From Gentiana macrophylla (Eukaryota; Streptophyta; Magnoliopsida; Gentianales; Gentianaceae), in assembly GCA_026214975.1 (NCBI GenBank), contig CM047810.1, positions 99,402,316-99,466,315 of the forward strand: 64,000 bases of DNA, in the 5' to 3' direction. The position numbers were made by a program, and so were the translations under genes. The notes beneath the pieces were generated by a model, which saw only the letters and a list, made by a program, of their open reading frames with translations, had not been told where the DNA came from and did not search any database. Positions 20,909-33,400 of this stretch are shown one piece after another (position 1 is the stretch's first letter; each line of letters begins with the position of its first letter).

Positions 20909-23900
20909 GGTGTCTGGAACTTTGACAGTGGATGTTCCAGACATATAACAAAGAATAAGCACTGTTTGACAAACTTTGTGGCAAATGATGGTCCTAGAGT
21001 CAACTTTGGAAACAAGAACACACCAGGATACACAAGAGGATATGGCACACTGGTGAGGAATGGATTAACTATCAGAAATGTTGCATTTGTGGAAGGACTG
21101 GACTACAACCTGCTGAGCACTGGACAATTTTGTGACATGGGTTACAAGGTCACTTTTGACAAGGGCTACTGTGTTGTCATTAGTGAAAAAGGTGAACAAG
21201 TTGTGTTGGCTGGAAGAAGACAACAAAACATGTATGTTGTGGATTGGTCTCATCATTGTTCCGAGAAACACCGCTCGATTGTGCATACTAAGTCAGAACT
21301 GAATTGGTTATGGCATAAGAAGTTGAATCATATAAACTTTGATGACATCAATCAGTTGGTGAAAAAGAAATTGGTAATTGGTTTACCTGAGATCACATTC
21401 AAAAAGGATGCTATATGTGATGCTTGTCAGCAAGGTAAACAGACCAAGTCAAGCTTCAAGTCAAAGACAAAACAATCAACAAAAAGAGTTTTAGAGCTGA
21501 TGCACATGGATTTATTTGGACCAGTAACACCAACAAGTATGACTGGACTGGTAGTTGTGGATGATTATTCAAGATACACTTGGGTAGTATTCATGAACAA
21601 GAAAAATGAAACACTTCAAAAGATGCCTGAACTTTTGAAGAGATTGCAAAATGAGAAAAGTTTGACAGCTGTGAAGATCAGATCAGACAAGGGTACTGAA
21701 TTTCTCAATAAAGTCATAAGAGAATATTGTGAGCAAAATGGTGTGCTGCATCAATTAGCTGCTGCTGGTACACCTCAGCAAAATGGGGTTGCTGAAAGAA
21801 GAAATAAAAATTTTAAAGAAGCATGAAGGACTATGATTTGTGAAGCATTATTACCTGAAAGATATTGGGCTGAAGCAGTCAATACAGCATGCTATACACA
21901 AAATAGGACCTCAGTGAACAAGAAGCTGCAGAAGACACCTTTTGAGATATGGAATGGAAGAAAACCTAACATATCCTATTTCCGTCCATTTGGAAGCAAA
22001 TGTTTCATTTTGAATCATAAGGAGCAATTGAAGACTTTCCAACCAAAATCAGATGAAGGAATCTTTTTAGGATACTCTTCTGTCAGCAAGGCATTCAGGG
22101 TACTGAATAAAAAGACATTGAAAAGAATCAATACATGTTGTATTTGATGAACCAAAGTTCACTGGTATGGAAGATGATGTTCCAGAACCTGCTAAAAATC
22201 CCCAAGTGATTGATCCAGAATGTATTGATGTTTTAGAAAGGATAAACGACTTAAAAATTTCTAACTCTGCCCATACTGAAGAACCTGCTAATAACACTAC
22301 TGATGCCACAACTGAAGCAGTTCAAGGATCTACTGAACCACCTACTGAAGCTACAGCAGAGCCTACTGAAGACGAAGCTCCTGTAAATCAAACTAACCAT
22401 GATTTACAATGGTTAAGGGATCACCCTGCTGAGCAAGTGATTGGCAACTTACAACAAGGTGTAAGGACTATAAGACAATTGGAAGCAATGTTTACTTGTT
22501 TCCTATCTCAAATGGAGCCTAAAGTTGTTGAAGAAGCAATTTCTGATCTAGATTGGATAATTGCTATGCAAGAAGAATTGAATGAATTTGAAAGAAATCA
22601 AGTTTGGACACTAGTGGAAAGGTCTACTCATGCAAATATTATTGGAACAAAATGGGTATACAGAAACAAATTGGATGAATCTGGTACCATTGTAAGGAAT
22701 AAGGCCAGACTAGTAGCAAAAGGCTATTCTCAAGTTGAAGGAATAGATTTTGATGAAACATATGCCCCAGTTGCAAGATTGGAAGCTATAAGATTATTCT
22801 TGGCATATGCTGCTTATAAAAACTTCAAAGTATACCAGATGAATGTTAAGAGTGCATTCTTGAATGGCATTCTAGAAGAATAGGTTTATGTTCAGCAACC
22901 TCCTGGTTTTGAAGTTAAAGATCAAGAAGATAAGGTGTACAGACTCAACAAGGCACTTTATGGTTTGAAACAAGAACCAAGAGCATGGTATGAAACTTTA
23001 TCTCAATTCTTGGTGGACAATGGTTTTACCAAAGGTACCATTTATAAGACTCTTTTCAGAATCAATGAAGGAGACAACACTCTGCTGGTACAGATTTATG
23101 TTGATGACATAATTTTTGGTTCTGAAAATGAATTGCTATGTGAAAAATTTGCTAATCTCATGAAAAGCAATTTCCAAATGAGTATGATGGGACAAATGAA
23201 CTACTTCTTGGGATTACAAGTCAAAGAAATGAAAGATGGAATCTTCATTCATCAAACAAAGTATACCAAGGAGCTACTGAAGAAGTTTTGCATGGAAAAC
23301 AGAACCAAGGTATCAACTCCTATGAGTACCAAAAATAGATTGGATGAAGATAAAGAAGGTAAAGATGTTGATCAAACTTTATATAGAAGGATGATAGGCA
23401 GTCTGATGTACCTCACTGCCAACAGACCTGATATATCCTTTACTGTAGGTGTTTGTGCAAGATTTCAATCAAAACCTAAAGAAAGTCATCTAGCTACAGT
23501 CAAAAGGATTCTTAAGTATCTAAAAGAGACCTTGGGAGTAGGGTATGGTATTCAAAAGATGGAAGCTTCACGGTTATATCCTACTCAGATTCTGATTATG
23601 CAGGACGCAAGATTGATAGAAAAAGCACCACACGAACTTGTCAGTTGATGGGAAATAGATTGGTTTCCTGGTTCAGTAAGAAACAGAATTCAATATCAAC
23701 TTCCACTGCTGAGGCTGAATATATTGCTGCTGGAAATGCTGTGCACAAATATTATGGTTAACACAACAATAAAGGGATTATGGAATTAAAGAAAGAGAAA
23801 TTCCTATAATGTGTGACAACACAAGTGTAATAGCAATCACAGAAAATCCAGTTTTGCACTCAAGAACCAAGAATATTGATGTAAGACATCACTTTATTAG

Positions 23901-24039
23901 AGATCATTTTGAAAAGAAAGATGTGGTGGTTCTTTACATCCCTACTAAAGATCAACTTGCTGATATTTTCACACAACCATTGGATAGTGAAAGATTTGCT
24001 AAGCTAAGAACTGAACTTGGTATCATAAAAGTTGACTGA
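20909..24039 (+). pseudogene. Pol of element C, broken
   Basis: Protease: FDSGCSRHIT at about 20921. Pre-integrase zinc region: WHKKLNH and CDACQQGK at about 21311-21440. Integrase catalytic acids: HMDLFGP, IRSDKGTEF and NGVAERRN. About four residues after 'PTSM' are missing. A TGA interrupts at 21824-21826, the frame shifts at about 22130, and a TAG interrupts RT at 22881. In RT the first catalytic motif reads [10 protein letters not shown], with Asp changed to Asn. YVDDIIFG (about 23099) is intact. RNase H begins in a disturbed stretch (frame shifts near 23540-23650), and the last part 23809-24039 is open to its stop. The enzyme set would make and insert cDNA, but this copy cannot work. Confidence 0.9.
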
Positions 24040-24658
24040 TACTTTAATCAGTAGTGTACTGGAATTCACCAAGGGGATTAGTCTTTGCTATGTTGGGTGA
24101 GCTCACTTAGAAAACTAGTCATTGGTATCAACAATTCCATGTACTTATATAAGTTTAGACAGTTGAGCAACACTTGACAGATCAGTCATTGGTATTAAAA
24201 CTTCACTTTGTATTATCAGTTGGACAAAACTAATCTTGTTGAAGATCAATAGAGTTACCATGTCAGTAGGCTGCTGAGCCATTCTTGTCAGTAGGCTGGT
24301 GAAGAACAACTCTACTGAAGAACAAGTTTGTTGAGTTATACGTTACAATACAGTCAAACTTAACTGAAAGTCAACAGTAATTGGATATTATTCTTATCTT
24401 ATAACAGCGGTTACATTATCCAACGGTTACAACAAGTTATGGAATCAATTGGTGGGACACGTGGCAACATCATATTTCCAACTTTAATCATGGTTAAATG
24501 CATAGTACGTGTACAGTGCTTTCTCTGACAGTTACCACCCACCTTCTTCTTCTATATATACAGAGATGATACATACAACTCTCAGATCGATTTCTCCCTA
24601 AAAATACACCGTGTGAACACAGATTTGAAATCTTTCTTCTTCATCTTTTTCATCTACA
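24040..24658 (+). promoter_or_regulatory. Spacer with internal promoter before ORF3 (element C)
   Basis: No gene. ACACGTGGC (24457-24465), a G-box with an abscisic-acid-response core, lies about 90 bp before a TATA box CTATATATAC (24553-24560). ORF3 would start about 100 bp after the TATA box, at 24659. A leader-like CT-rich stretch (TTCTTCTTCATC) lies between. The same order is found in D, E1 and E2. Confidence 0.55.
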
Positions 24659-27600
24659 ATAGCGGACAAAGATGATATTCACATTGGAACGAGCCAAAGT
24701 GTTAGAGGATTCGTTGTTGATGCTAACACTACTGAGCTAGCTATCAACATTGGCAGAAGAATCAGGAGATATGAAGGTTTAGAGGATGTTCTTAATCTAA
24801 GATTGGAAAGAATCTCCTACACGAATGTTACAAATTTCTGGAGAAACATTGTGATTAGAGATGATAGAGAGGCATTCACTACCACTGTTAATGCCCAGGA
24901 GATTGAGGTTTCTTCAAACCTGCTGGGAGAAGTGTTTGGATTTGGACCTGGTAATAATGCTCCTACCAATCCTGAATCTATGGGGCTTTCAAGATTGAAG
25001 ATTTTTGATATGATAAAGACCAACAAACCCATTAAATCAACACTGAGCATCAATGTGAAACACATCAAGATGGAGTATAATCTGCTGAGAAAGATTATTG
25101 CAAAGAACATTCTGGGATTCAGTGGAAGCCTTGATACATTGTCTGGACCTAAGATTGACCTGCTAATAATCATTTACAAGAGTATAAAGTTTGATTGAGC
25201 AGGATTCTTTGTCCAATACATGAAGAAGGTGATTACAGAGGACATAGAAGGGACCAGGAAGTCTAGGACACTACCTTTAGGCTTGATGGTGCAGGCCCTG
25301 CTGACCATTTGAGAATTGATGTGGCACCTGAAAAGATCAATAAGTCCAGATATAAAAAGGAAATCAGTTATCTCATCCATGGTTTGGATGATGATGAAGA
25401 GTTAGATACTGAAAGGACAGAGAGTGATAATGATGGAGATGATGATGCTGGTGGTGAGCAAGTTAAACAAGTTGCACAACTTGCTGCACCTAAGAAAGCT
25501 GCTGGAAAGTGAAAGGCTGCTGATACAAGGAAAATTACTGAGGTGTTAAAGCCTAAGAAGACAAAAGTAAATCAAGTAGACCTCTTTGAATCTCTTGTAG
25601 TTCAGATTGAAGATGAGGTCGCTTGAGCTCTCTTGAAGTTGTAAAGAAAGCTCACACAAGAAGTTTTAGAGAGCAGTTAAAAGAAGATTGAAGAAAAAGG
25701 AAAGCTTCTAAGAATCTTGAAACTGAACAATCTGCAAAGAGGATGAAGGAAGTTATGACAAAAAGAAATCATGGTAAAGGCAAGGAATTAAGGGTTTTGG
25801 AGGCCCAAAAGGCAGCTGAAGGTGTTGTTGAGGAAACAGCTGTACAAATTGAAGAGCCTACTGAGGCTAGAGAGGCTGTTGTTGAACAACAAACTGTTCC
25901 TGACCCTATTGTGGAAGCTACAACTCAGGGGGAACAACACACTGCTGCAGACCCTACAGATATACATACAAGTCAGAGGGAACCTAGTGTGGAACAGTTG
26001 AAGGTAGTAAGTACAAATGTGCAACTTGAAGAACCTACTGACCTGATTGTATCTGCTATGGATACATTGGCCCAGCTTGTTGAAGTCTTTGAAGGAAAAA
26101 AAGCTGAGCAATCTGCACCCAGAAGACCATCAATTCCTTTTGAAAGAAAAGAGAAGAGATCAAGGAAAGAGAAAGTAGATCCTAACATCCAGAAAATTCA
26201 GGACTACTTTGCTTGGAAGTTTGGTTTTTATAAAAGACAGAAATCAGCGGCAGAGCAAATGACTGACTTTGAAGAGTGGTCATTTAATAAGTTAGGTGTG
26301 GAGAACTTACTTGTTTGATTGATACATCTGAGTTACAAGTAAGGCTGCTGGATCTCATTGAAAGTGAAAAACTGAGTGCAAGCATCAAGATCAATGAACC
26401 ACACTTTGGACCTGATGATGATGATACATCATCCTCTGATTCTGATGATGATCATCCTTCTTTCCCAGGCCAATCTAGTGGCACTGCCTTGGAAAAACCT
26501 ACTGAGGATGTAGGACAATGATCTAAAGACACAACTGAAGATTAAGCTGCTGATGCTGACAAGTCTGCTGGGGGCCAGCACACTGATCAGATGGATGAAG
26601 ATATGGAAGACTTGACCATAGATGATTTGGAAGCCTTTATAAATGATGGAATAAATTTTGGAGATAACAGGCTGGTCAGTATATCTGATACATCACTGGT
26701 GGTTGAATCTAATAATCAGCAAACTAAAAATTTGAATGGAGAGATAGTAATTGCACATAGTGAGCCTGACATTAGTTCTGAGGACTCGGCTCAATATCAG
26801 GAGTGGTTTGACACTCAGGACACTTTATCTCAAACTGCTGACATTCTACAGAAGATTACTGATGTCAGAGGAGTACTAGAGGAAAACTTGGCTGTTTTTC
26901 CTTTTGTTTTTGTTGAAGAAAGGGTCCTGATCACTGAGGAACAAACAGTGATAGGACAAAGATTGGATTTGGTGATGGGCTTGGAGGAATCACCCACACA
27001 TTCTATTGAAGAGGTGGTTCAAAGTTCTTTGAGTTACAAACAAAGACTGAATATAGGTTAGGAATCGGTGGTTCAGTTGCCGAGGATCGACAAACACCTA
27101 GACAAAGTTTGGAACCTTTGATGGGATTGGAGGAATCCCCTGCCAATATTGTAAAAGAGGCTCAGCGTTGTTCGATCATCGAGGCTAAAGCTCATGAAGA
27201 TAAAGATGGTCGCACAGATGTTGTTAATGATGAGCAATTTCTTTGGACTATGACTTCAGTGATGAGGAATTCCAAATGCCTGAGGAAGAAAAAGTTGCTA
27301 GTGAACCTCAACAGGCACATGTACCAATTTTTTAAGAAGAACATGTTTTGGAACCTCAACCTTCTCAAGACCCTATATTGGAAGACATCTTTGAAGATGT
27401 GGTTGAAGAAGGTCCTGAACCTGCTGGATGGGATAGGATTTGGGCCATGGTTGTCAGCACACAGAAGGCAAACTATAATGTGGAAGAACCTGCTGATGAT
27501 GCTGCTAGACAAATGGCTAGAGATGTGGATGGTGCAGTACCAGCACATGTGTTGAATGAATTGAAAGCTATGAGGGATGATATCACACAGCTAAGAGCTC

Positions 27601-28390
27601 AATTGAATAGATAATAACAAAGATTTGAGGACTTGGTCAATCTGGTGGAAAATAGAGGGAGAACTACTGAAACAGTTGCATCCAACATAACTTCCACTCA
27701 GTATTCACTTGCTGACTTGACCAAAGATGTAAGAGGTATAAAACAAAGCAATACACACAGAGATAAATTTTTGAATGAACAATTTGCCTCTCTACACAAG
27801 AAGATTGACAAACTTACTGACACATCCAAGTCTGCTGAAGTTCAACCTGCTGCAACACCTCAACCTGCTGTATTGAATCCTAAAGTTACTGAGAGGATCA
27901 ATCTATTGGAGCAAACATTGGAAGGAAGGATCACTGCAGTTGACACAAGGACATAAATTATGGAAGGTCAACTTGCTAATTTAGTGATCACACAGGAGAT
28001 TGTTCATGGTCTACTGTCCCGGTTTGTTGATGATGTCAATAAGGGGGAAGAGGGCCTTACAGCAGTAGCAAAGGAAGCTGCAAGGATCGTTGCAAAGAAG
28101 AAATGGGAGGATGATACTAATGAGTTCAGGAAACCTGCACCTGGCAGGATTCAGTTGACTGATGACCTCCTGAAGGAATATAAGCAGCTTTACTATAGAA
28201 AGAAAAGACCTTACAGCCGTATGGGATATTTTGAGGGTCTGGATTACTTTTTGGGTATGAAGTTCTGGGAAACAAGAGTCAAAGCTATGAGAGCTTATAC
28301 TAGAGGTGGAAGAGGAGGTAGAGGTGGAAGAGGAGGTAGATTGGGAACTGCTCAATCAGCAAAGAACTCACTGGATGAATTCAAATATTT
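24659..28390 (+). pseudogene. ORF3 (accessory protein) of element C, broken
   Basis: The expected start ATG is ATA here (24659-24661), while D has ATG at the same place. The frame then runs DIHIGTSQSVRGF through VTNFWRNIVIRD and EIEVSSNLLGEVFGFG to a TGA at 25196. It continues across several stops and frameshifts (25512, 26318, 26521, 27061, 27614, 27956). The N-terminal ~200 residues look like a folded domain. The middle is acidic (DDDDTSSSDSDDD, about 26416-26454). About 27540-27960 is coiled-coil-like. A basic end carries an RGG run, GGRGGRGGRGGR (about 28300-28340). No signal peptide or membrane segment is seen, so the name env-like is not supported. Function unknown. Confidence 0.75.
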
Positions 28391-28491
28391 CTTCTTCCAA
28401 TATTGATAGCTTGCTCAGTTTTGTCAACATCAACTACGAACCCTCTAACACTTTGGCTCGTTCCAATGTGAATATCACCTTTATCCGCCAT
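28388..28491 (-). pseudogene. ORF3 start of element D, truncated
   Basis: ATG at 28491-28489 (context AATGGCG), followed by DIHIGTSQSVRGFVVDVDK, closely matching C's ORF3 start. It ends after about 34 codons at the junction with C, near AGAAGAAATATTTG. It shows that the ATG was present in this family and was lost in C. Confidence 0.75.
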
Positions 28492-29012
28492 TAGAGATTT
28501 GAGAAAGATGAAGAAAAAGCTTTGTAAATCTGTGTTCATGCGTGTATTTCCAGAGAAAATCGATTTGAAAATTTGTAAGCAGCTTCTGTGTTTAATGTCT
28601 GTATATATAAAGGAAGAAAGTGGGTAGTAACTATCAGGAAAGTACTGTACACGTACTGTAGCATATAACCACGATTAAAGTTGGAGTAAATGTGATGTTG
28701 CCACGTGTCCCACTAACTTATTCTATCAGAGTTGTAACCGTTGGATATTTGTAACAGCAGTTATAAAGGATAAGAATAATATCCAATTGTTGACTTTCAT
28801 TTAAGTTTGACTGTCTTGTAATGTATAACTCAGTAGACTTGTCCTTCAGTAGACTTGTGTCAGCAGCCTACTGATAAGAATGGCTCAGCAGCCTGCTGAT
28901 AAACTGCTCTGCTGATCTTCATACACACTTGTTTTGTCCAACTGATAATACAAGATGAAGTTTAATACCAATGACTGATCTGTCAAGTGAGCTCACCCAA
29001 CAGAACAAAGAC
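28492..29012 (-). promoter_or_regulatory. Spacer with internal promoter before ORF3 (element D)
   Basis: On the minus strand, ACACGTGGC (28708-28700), then TATATATAC (TATA box about 28613-28605), then about 115 bp of leader to the ORF3 ATG at 28491. It matches C's spacer 24092-24658, but lacks a ~70-bp piece next to TGAGCTCACTT. Confidence 0.55.
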
Positions 29013-29175
29013 TGTTAGGAACATTTTATTATGTTTTGATGATGGCCATACCAGCTGTTATAGCAAGCCTGAAATAAGTTAGAACTCTCTGTCTAAGTCT
29101 TTACTTAGAGTCTGACATGTTGTATAAGTTGAGTCAGACAAGTATTGTACTAGTGGTAGCACGGCAAAGCAAAAA
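29013..29175 (+). repeat. 5' LTR fragment of E2
   Basis: Matches the first 163 bp of the E LTRs to GGCAAAGCAAAAAC. Confidence 0.85.
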
Positions 29176-29225
29176 CCAAAAGAATCACATCTTGTGAGAC
29201 ACCATTTTATCATTTGCATTTGCAG
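29176..29225 (+). other. Filler DNA at the E2 deletion junction
   Basis: About 50 bp made of pieces copied from elsewhere in the element: CAAAAGAATCACATCTT (also at 29255-29275), GTGAGACACCATTTT (also near 29663), then the normal GCATTTGCAGTAGGAG of RT. This is typical of template-switching repair. Confidence 0.65.
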
Positions 29226-29825
29226 TAGGAGTGTGTGCAAGATTTCAAGCACAACCAAAAGAATCACATCTTCTAGCAGCCAAAAGGATAATCAAATACT
29301 TGAAAAACACTATAAATGTTGGAATTTGGTATCCAAAAGATGGAGGATTTAAATTGATATCATATTCAGACTCTGACTATGCTGGATGTAAAATAGATAG
29401 AAAAGCACCTCTGGAACATGTCAAATGCTAGGAACCAGACTAGTCTCTTGGTTCAGCAAAAAGCAAAACTCCATATCTACATCAACAATTTGAAGCGAAT
29501 ATATATAGCAGGTAGGTAGTCTTTGTGCTCAAGTACTTTGGATAAGACAACGACTAAGGGACTATGGAATGGAAGAGAAAACAATTCCAATCATGTGTGA
29601 TAACACAAGTGCAATATCTATTATCGAAAATCGAGATTGCATTCGAGAACAAAACACATTGATGTGAGACACCATTTTTTTATCGAGACCATGTTGAAAA
29701 GGAGATGTCATCCTAAAATACATACCTCATCGAAGATCAATCTGGGTGACATCTTCACTAAACCACTCGGTTATGAAAGATTTAGTATGTTAAGAATCGA
29801 GTTAGGAATGATTGAAATTGACTAA
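29226..29825 (+). pseudogene. RT end and RNase H of E2, broken
   Basis: Reads AVGVCARFQAQPKESH, then YLKNTINVGIWYPKDGG, then the RNase H start SYSDSDYAGCKIDRK with its catalytic Asp. The frame shifts near 29402, and the TAEAEYIAA segment is disturbed (29480-29515). CDNTSAI is readable near 29597, then the C-terminus (RTKHIDVRHHFF..ADIFTKPL in pieces) to a stop at 29823. Upstream RT, including YVDD, is missing. Confidence 0.8.
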
Positions 29826-30455
29826 GTATCAAGGAGCGCCAACCTGGAGTAATCGGCTAAGTGACTTCATCAATCGGTACAACCTTTGCCGTTACAGGAG
29901 GTGTGTAGCAGGCAAGGCATCGGGTATCCAAAGTGAAGGTAACTTAACTGATTGTTAGGAACAGTTAAATGGAGCAGCTCAATGAAGAACGCATTTGATC
30001 GGCTAAGTGACTAGCCAATGCACTTCACCGAAATAAAGACTTGGATAAATTAAAAGTGTGAACAAAATCAATTCTGATTACACGTGGAGAATAAGGCAAT
30101 TATGGAGGATTATTCTGTGAAAGATTACACACGTGGAGATCAATTTATGATCATGGAGGTAATTGTATTATTTTTCGAATTGAAAACTCCTCGATTCCCG
30201 GGCTCTATCATTACTTACCTCAAACCACTCCCCCATTACGCTTGAATATCGCAATTCACATACACAAAATCACGCCATGATGTCACAAAATCCTTCCATA
30301 TTCAAACCACGTTCACACTACCCAAATCACACTATATAAACCAGACTTAAATATTTTCAGAAATCTTTACGCTCTCTTGCAAATTACAAACCCTACTCTT
30401 GTTTCTCTCTATTGCAAACTTAAGTTCATTTTCAAACCCCCTCTCCTCTTCAACA
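29826..30455 (+). promoter_or_regulatory. Spacer with internal promoter before ORF3 (E2)
   Basis: No gene. Two ACACGTGGA boxes (30080-30088 and 30129-30137) precede a TATA box CTATATAAACC (30334-30340). After it lies a ~115-bp CT/CA-rich leader and the ORF3 ATG in the context CAACAATGGC, close to the plant start consensus. Confidence 0.6.
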
Positions 30456-33400
30456 ATGGCATCATCTTCCTCAATCACCCAAGCTGGGTATGAAAAATCG
30501 ATTGCCACTGGTTCATTCTTCCAAGCAGAACACTACCTGAAACTGTGCGGAAATGACGAGCATGCCAAACGGTTGGCAGCAGGCTGTGAAAATCTAAATT
30601 TATCAACCTTTCTCAATCCTGCAATAACCGAGGTGTGCTATGAAAATCTCATATCCTTCTGGAAATCTGCACAATACGTATCTGGGCTCCTTGCTAAAGA
30701 AGGTGACGAGTGGGAAGCGGACAAGATCGTTGCATCTGTCAACGGCAAAGAAGTGGTGATCACAGAAAAGGTAATTCGAAAACATCTCAAACTTTCAAAT
30801 AAAGGTCAAGCAAAAGTAACATTGGTATCAAAAAACTTGGATGATTTCTAGGCAACTATCGCCAAAACGGCAAACCCAGGATCTAAAAAAGTCAACTGTC
30901 TGAGATCTGCATTGAAGAAACCATTCAATGAATTTAGTGCCCTAATTGGCAAAATCATTGAAGGAAAGTTGGGCGCAAATAATGCCATGACAGAAATTAG
31001 AATGCGGCTAATGGGAATCATTTACAACAATCTACAATTCAATTGGGCAAAATACTTCTTTCTGTGAATCAAAGACCAAATCCAAGGGGAAGTAAAAGCG
31101 GAAAAGAAGGGGATAAAAGAGGGAAAGACAAAGAAAGGCCAATTCTGGGTGAAAAAGTCATATGGGATTCAGTTACACTATCTAATGCAATGTCTTAAAG
31201 TCCCTACTGTTCAACTCCACAAACTGCATGAATCCAAAGTCATGTTTACCTATATTAAACAACAAAAGAAGACAGGAGACGGAAAAAGGAAGAAATCCAC
31301 ACAAATCACTACCAGTCAAAGAAAGAAGCAAAAGGTTCAGCGAAATCTGGACAAGACAGACTTTGGAAAATTAATTGATGAAGATACAGAGGAAGAGGAT
31401 TCTGAAACTGAGGTGGAGCAACAGGAAGAAGAGAATGACAGTGAGGATGCACAACATCCTAATAGGGAAGATACTGAAGATGATGAGGCATCTCCAGAAG
31501 AAGCTGCACAATTGTCTGCAAACGATATAGATGATCGAATTGCAGATTATCTTGAGTGGAAGGAGGGGGATTCTAGAAAACAACTTCAAGACTCAGACCG
31601 CATGCTTGCTGAAGAAGCATGGCTATTTAATTTTCTAGGAATCACAACTCTGGTAGGTGTACTTGATGAATCGCCTCTATGGGACTTGGTTGATGCAGCC
31701 AAGACAAAACTGCCCCAGGCCTCCGGAAGACAGAGTGATGACTCAGATGATGATCATGATGATGATCATGATGATAATGATGATAATTATGGTGATTTTG
31801 GTAAAGACAGAGAAGAGGATGCTCCAGTACCAGATGCAATTGATGATACAACTCTTCTCCGTACATTCTTGAAACCACAAGCATCCAACAAGTCCTCAAC
31901 TCCGGCAAAGACAGCCACTCAACCACCGATCGTGAATGTTCCGGTGATAACACACACATTGTGGACATTTGGTTCATTCCACGCCACACCAGTCAAAGCA
32001 ACCCCCGGCACAGAGATAGGGGGAACTACAGCTCAAGCAACTCCAGCATACACATCTACCCAAATTCTTGACGATTTGGAAATTGGTGCAGATGTCACTC
32101 AACATCAAGACAAGGCACAGCAAACAGATCCAGAACCAGCTGACATAAGGCTCAAACTCTCTCAGCTGGCCACTGGCATTACCAATGAAACTTTTGAGAA
32201 AGCAGCAGACCTGCTGGCTGAAGAATTGGAGCAGCAAGCCATGTATCTCAGATCCATGACTTCAACATTTAATGACAAAAGCTCCTCCATTGAACACAAG
32301 TTTCAGGCCATTGCATAGTACATTGATGCACAAAACATTGTGGTTCAACAACAGGGAAATCTGATGAAGCAGCTTAATATCAATATCACCAACAATCTTG
32401 CAGGGCTCAGACAACATATTTCCCAAGAAAATGAATCAATGGCAGTGGCCTTTGGCACTAAACATCGTAGTGTGAATGAGAAACTGAATGATCATCACCA
32501 CAGATTCACAACTATTGAATCAAAGCTTGACTCTCTGATCGGCACGGCAGAGGCCACAAATAGCATCTTACTCCAGCAAAGGGATGATGCTGCCAAAAAG
32601 AGGGAAAATCGGGATAAGCCTGAACCTGAAGGATCAACAATCAGACCCCAAAATTTTACTGAAGAACAACTGAGAGCAAGAGACAGAGAAATAAGGATCA
32701 GAAATGAAGCAGAAGAACAGCAAAGAAGAGTCAGAGAAGAAAGAGAAAAGGCCCTAAAGGAACCCTGCATTGGATTTCCTCATCCTATGCAAAGAAGAGA
32801 TGATGATAGAGACAGATCCGGCAGAAAGCAAAGGCCTGGATCTAGTCAGCAAAGAGGATCAGCTAGTCAACACAAACTCAAAGACGGAGGAAACACTCAA
32901 GCAGAGGCAAAGCAGCAGCTCGAGATATCTTGGGAACACAGAACTTACATCTGGTCACCAAAGCAAAGCGAGAATATGATGATGAGATATCTTTGGACCA
33001 TGTAAGAGAATTTTTCAGAGTACATGAAGGACTTTATCCTCACTCCTCACAAGATGAAGCTTGGGCTGATTGGCTAAGCTATCAGGATGAAAGGATGAGA
33101 ACTGATATGGCCAAACTCTACAATGAAGTCAAAAGAGAGTTTGCACTTCTCAAACAAACCAACAACAAACCAAGCTCAGCCATACCACTATCGCAAAAGG
33201 ACCCGAAGACTTGCCCAGCTGAACAACAAGAAGAATTCAAATATATGGCAAAATTCTTCAATCCTATGGGAAGAGTGGAGAAACAGGAGCAGTGGAGTCT
33301 CTACAAAAGCCTCAAGTTTGCAGATTCACATATTGCTGAGGCTAGGGAAAGACTTGGAAAATATTTTGGAGAACCTAAGGCAAATGAGACCATGCCTGAT

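Larger units (their letters stand above)
16794..28390 (+). mobile_element. SIRE-like Copia element C, lacks 3' LTR
   Basis: Order: LTR, initiator-Met primer site, gag, protease-integrase-RT-RNase H, promoter-like spacer, long ORF3. This is the layout of the SIRE/Maximus group, whose members carry an extra frame after pol. The copy stops inside or just after ORF3 at about 28390, where sequence of element D on the other strand begins. There is no polypurine tract or 3' LTR. The five bases before the LTR (CTACT) are not repeated at 54223 (GATGC), so no target duplication frames C plus D. All three frames carry stops or frameshifts. Confidence 0.85.

Noticed and set aside
24659..28390. ORF3 as an envelope gene
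   Set aside because: No signal peptide or membrane segment is visible. The protein looks soluble, acidic, coiled-coil and RGG-tailed.
31642..31989. Minus-strand His-rich frame of 115 codons
   Set aside because: Complement of the GAT-repeat tract in ORF3. The sense frame is the real one.
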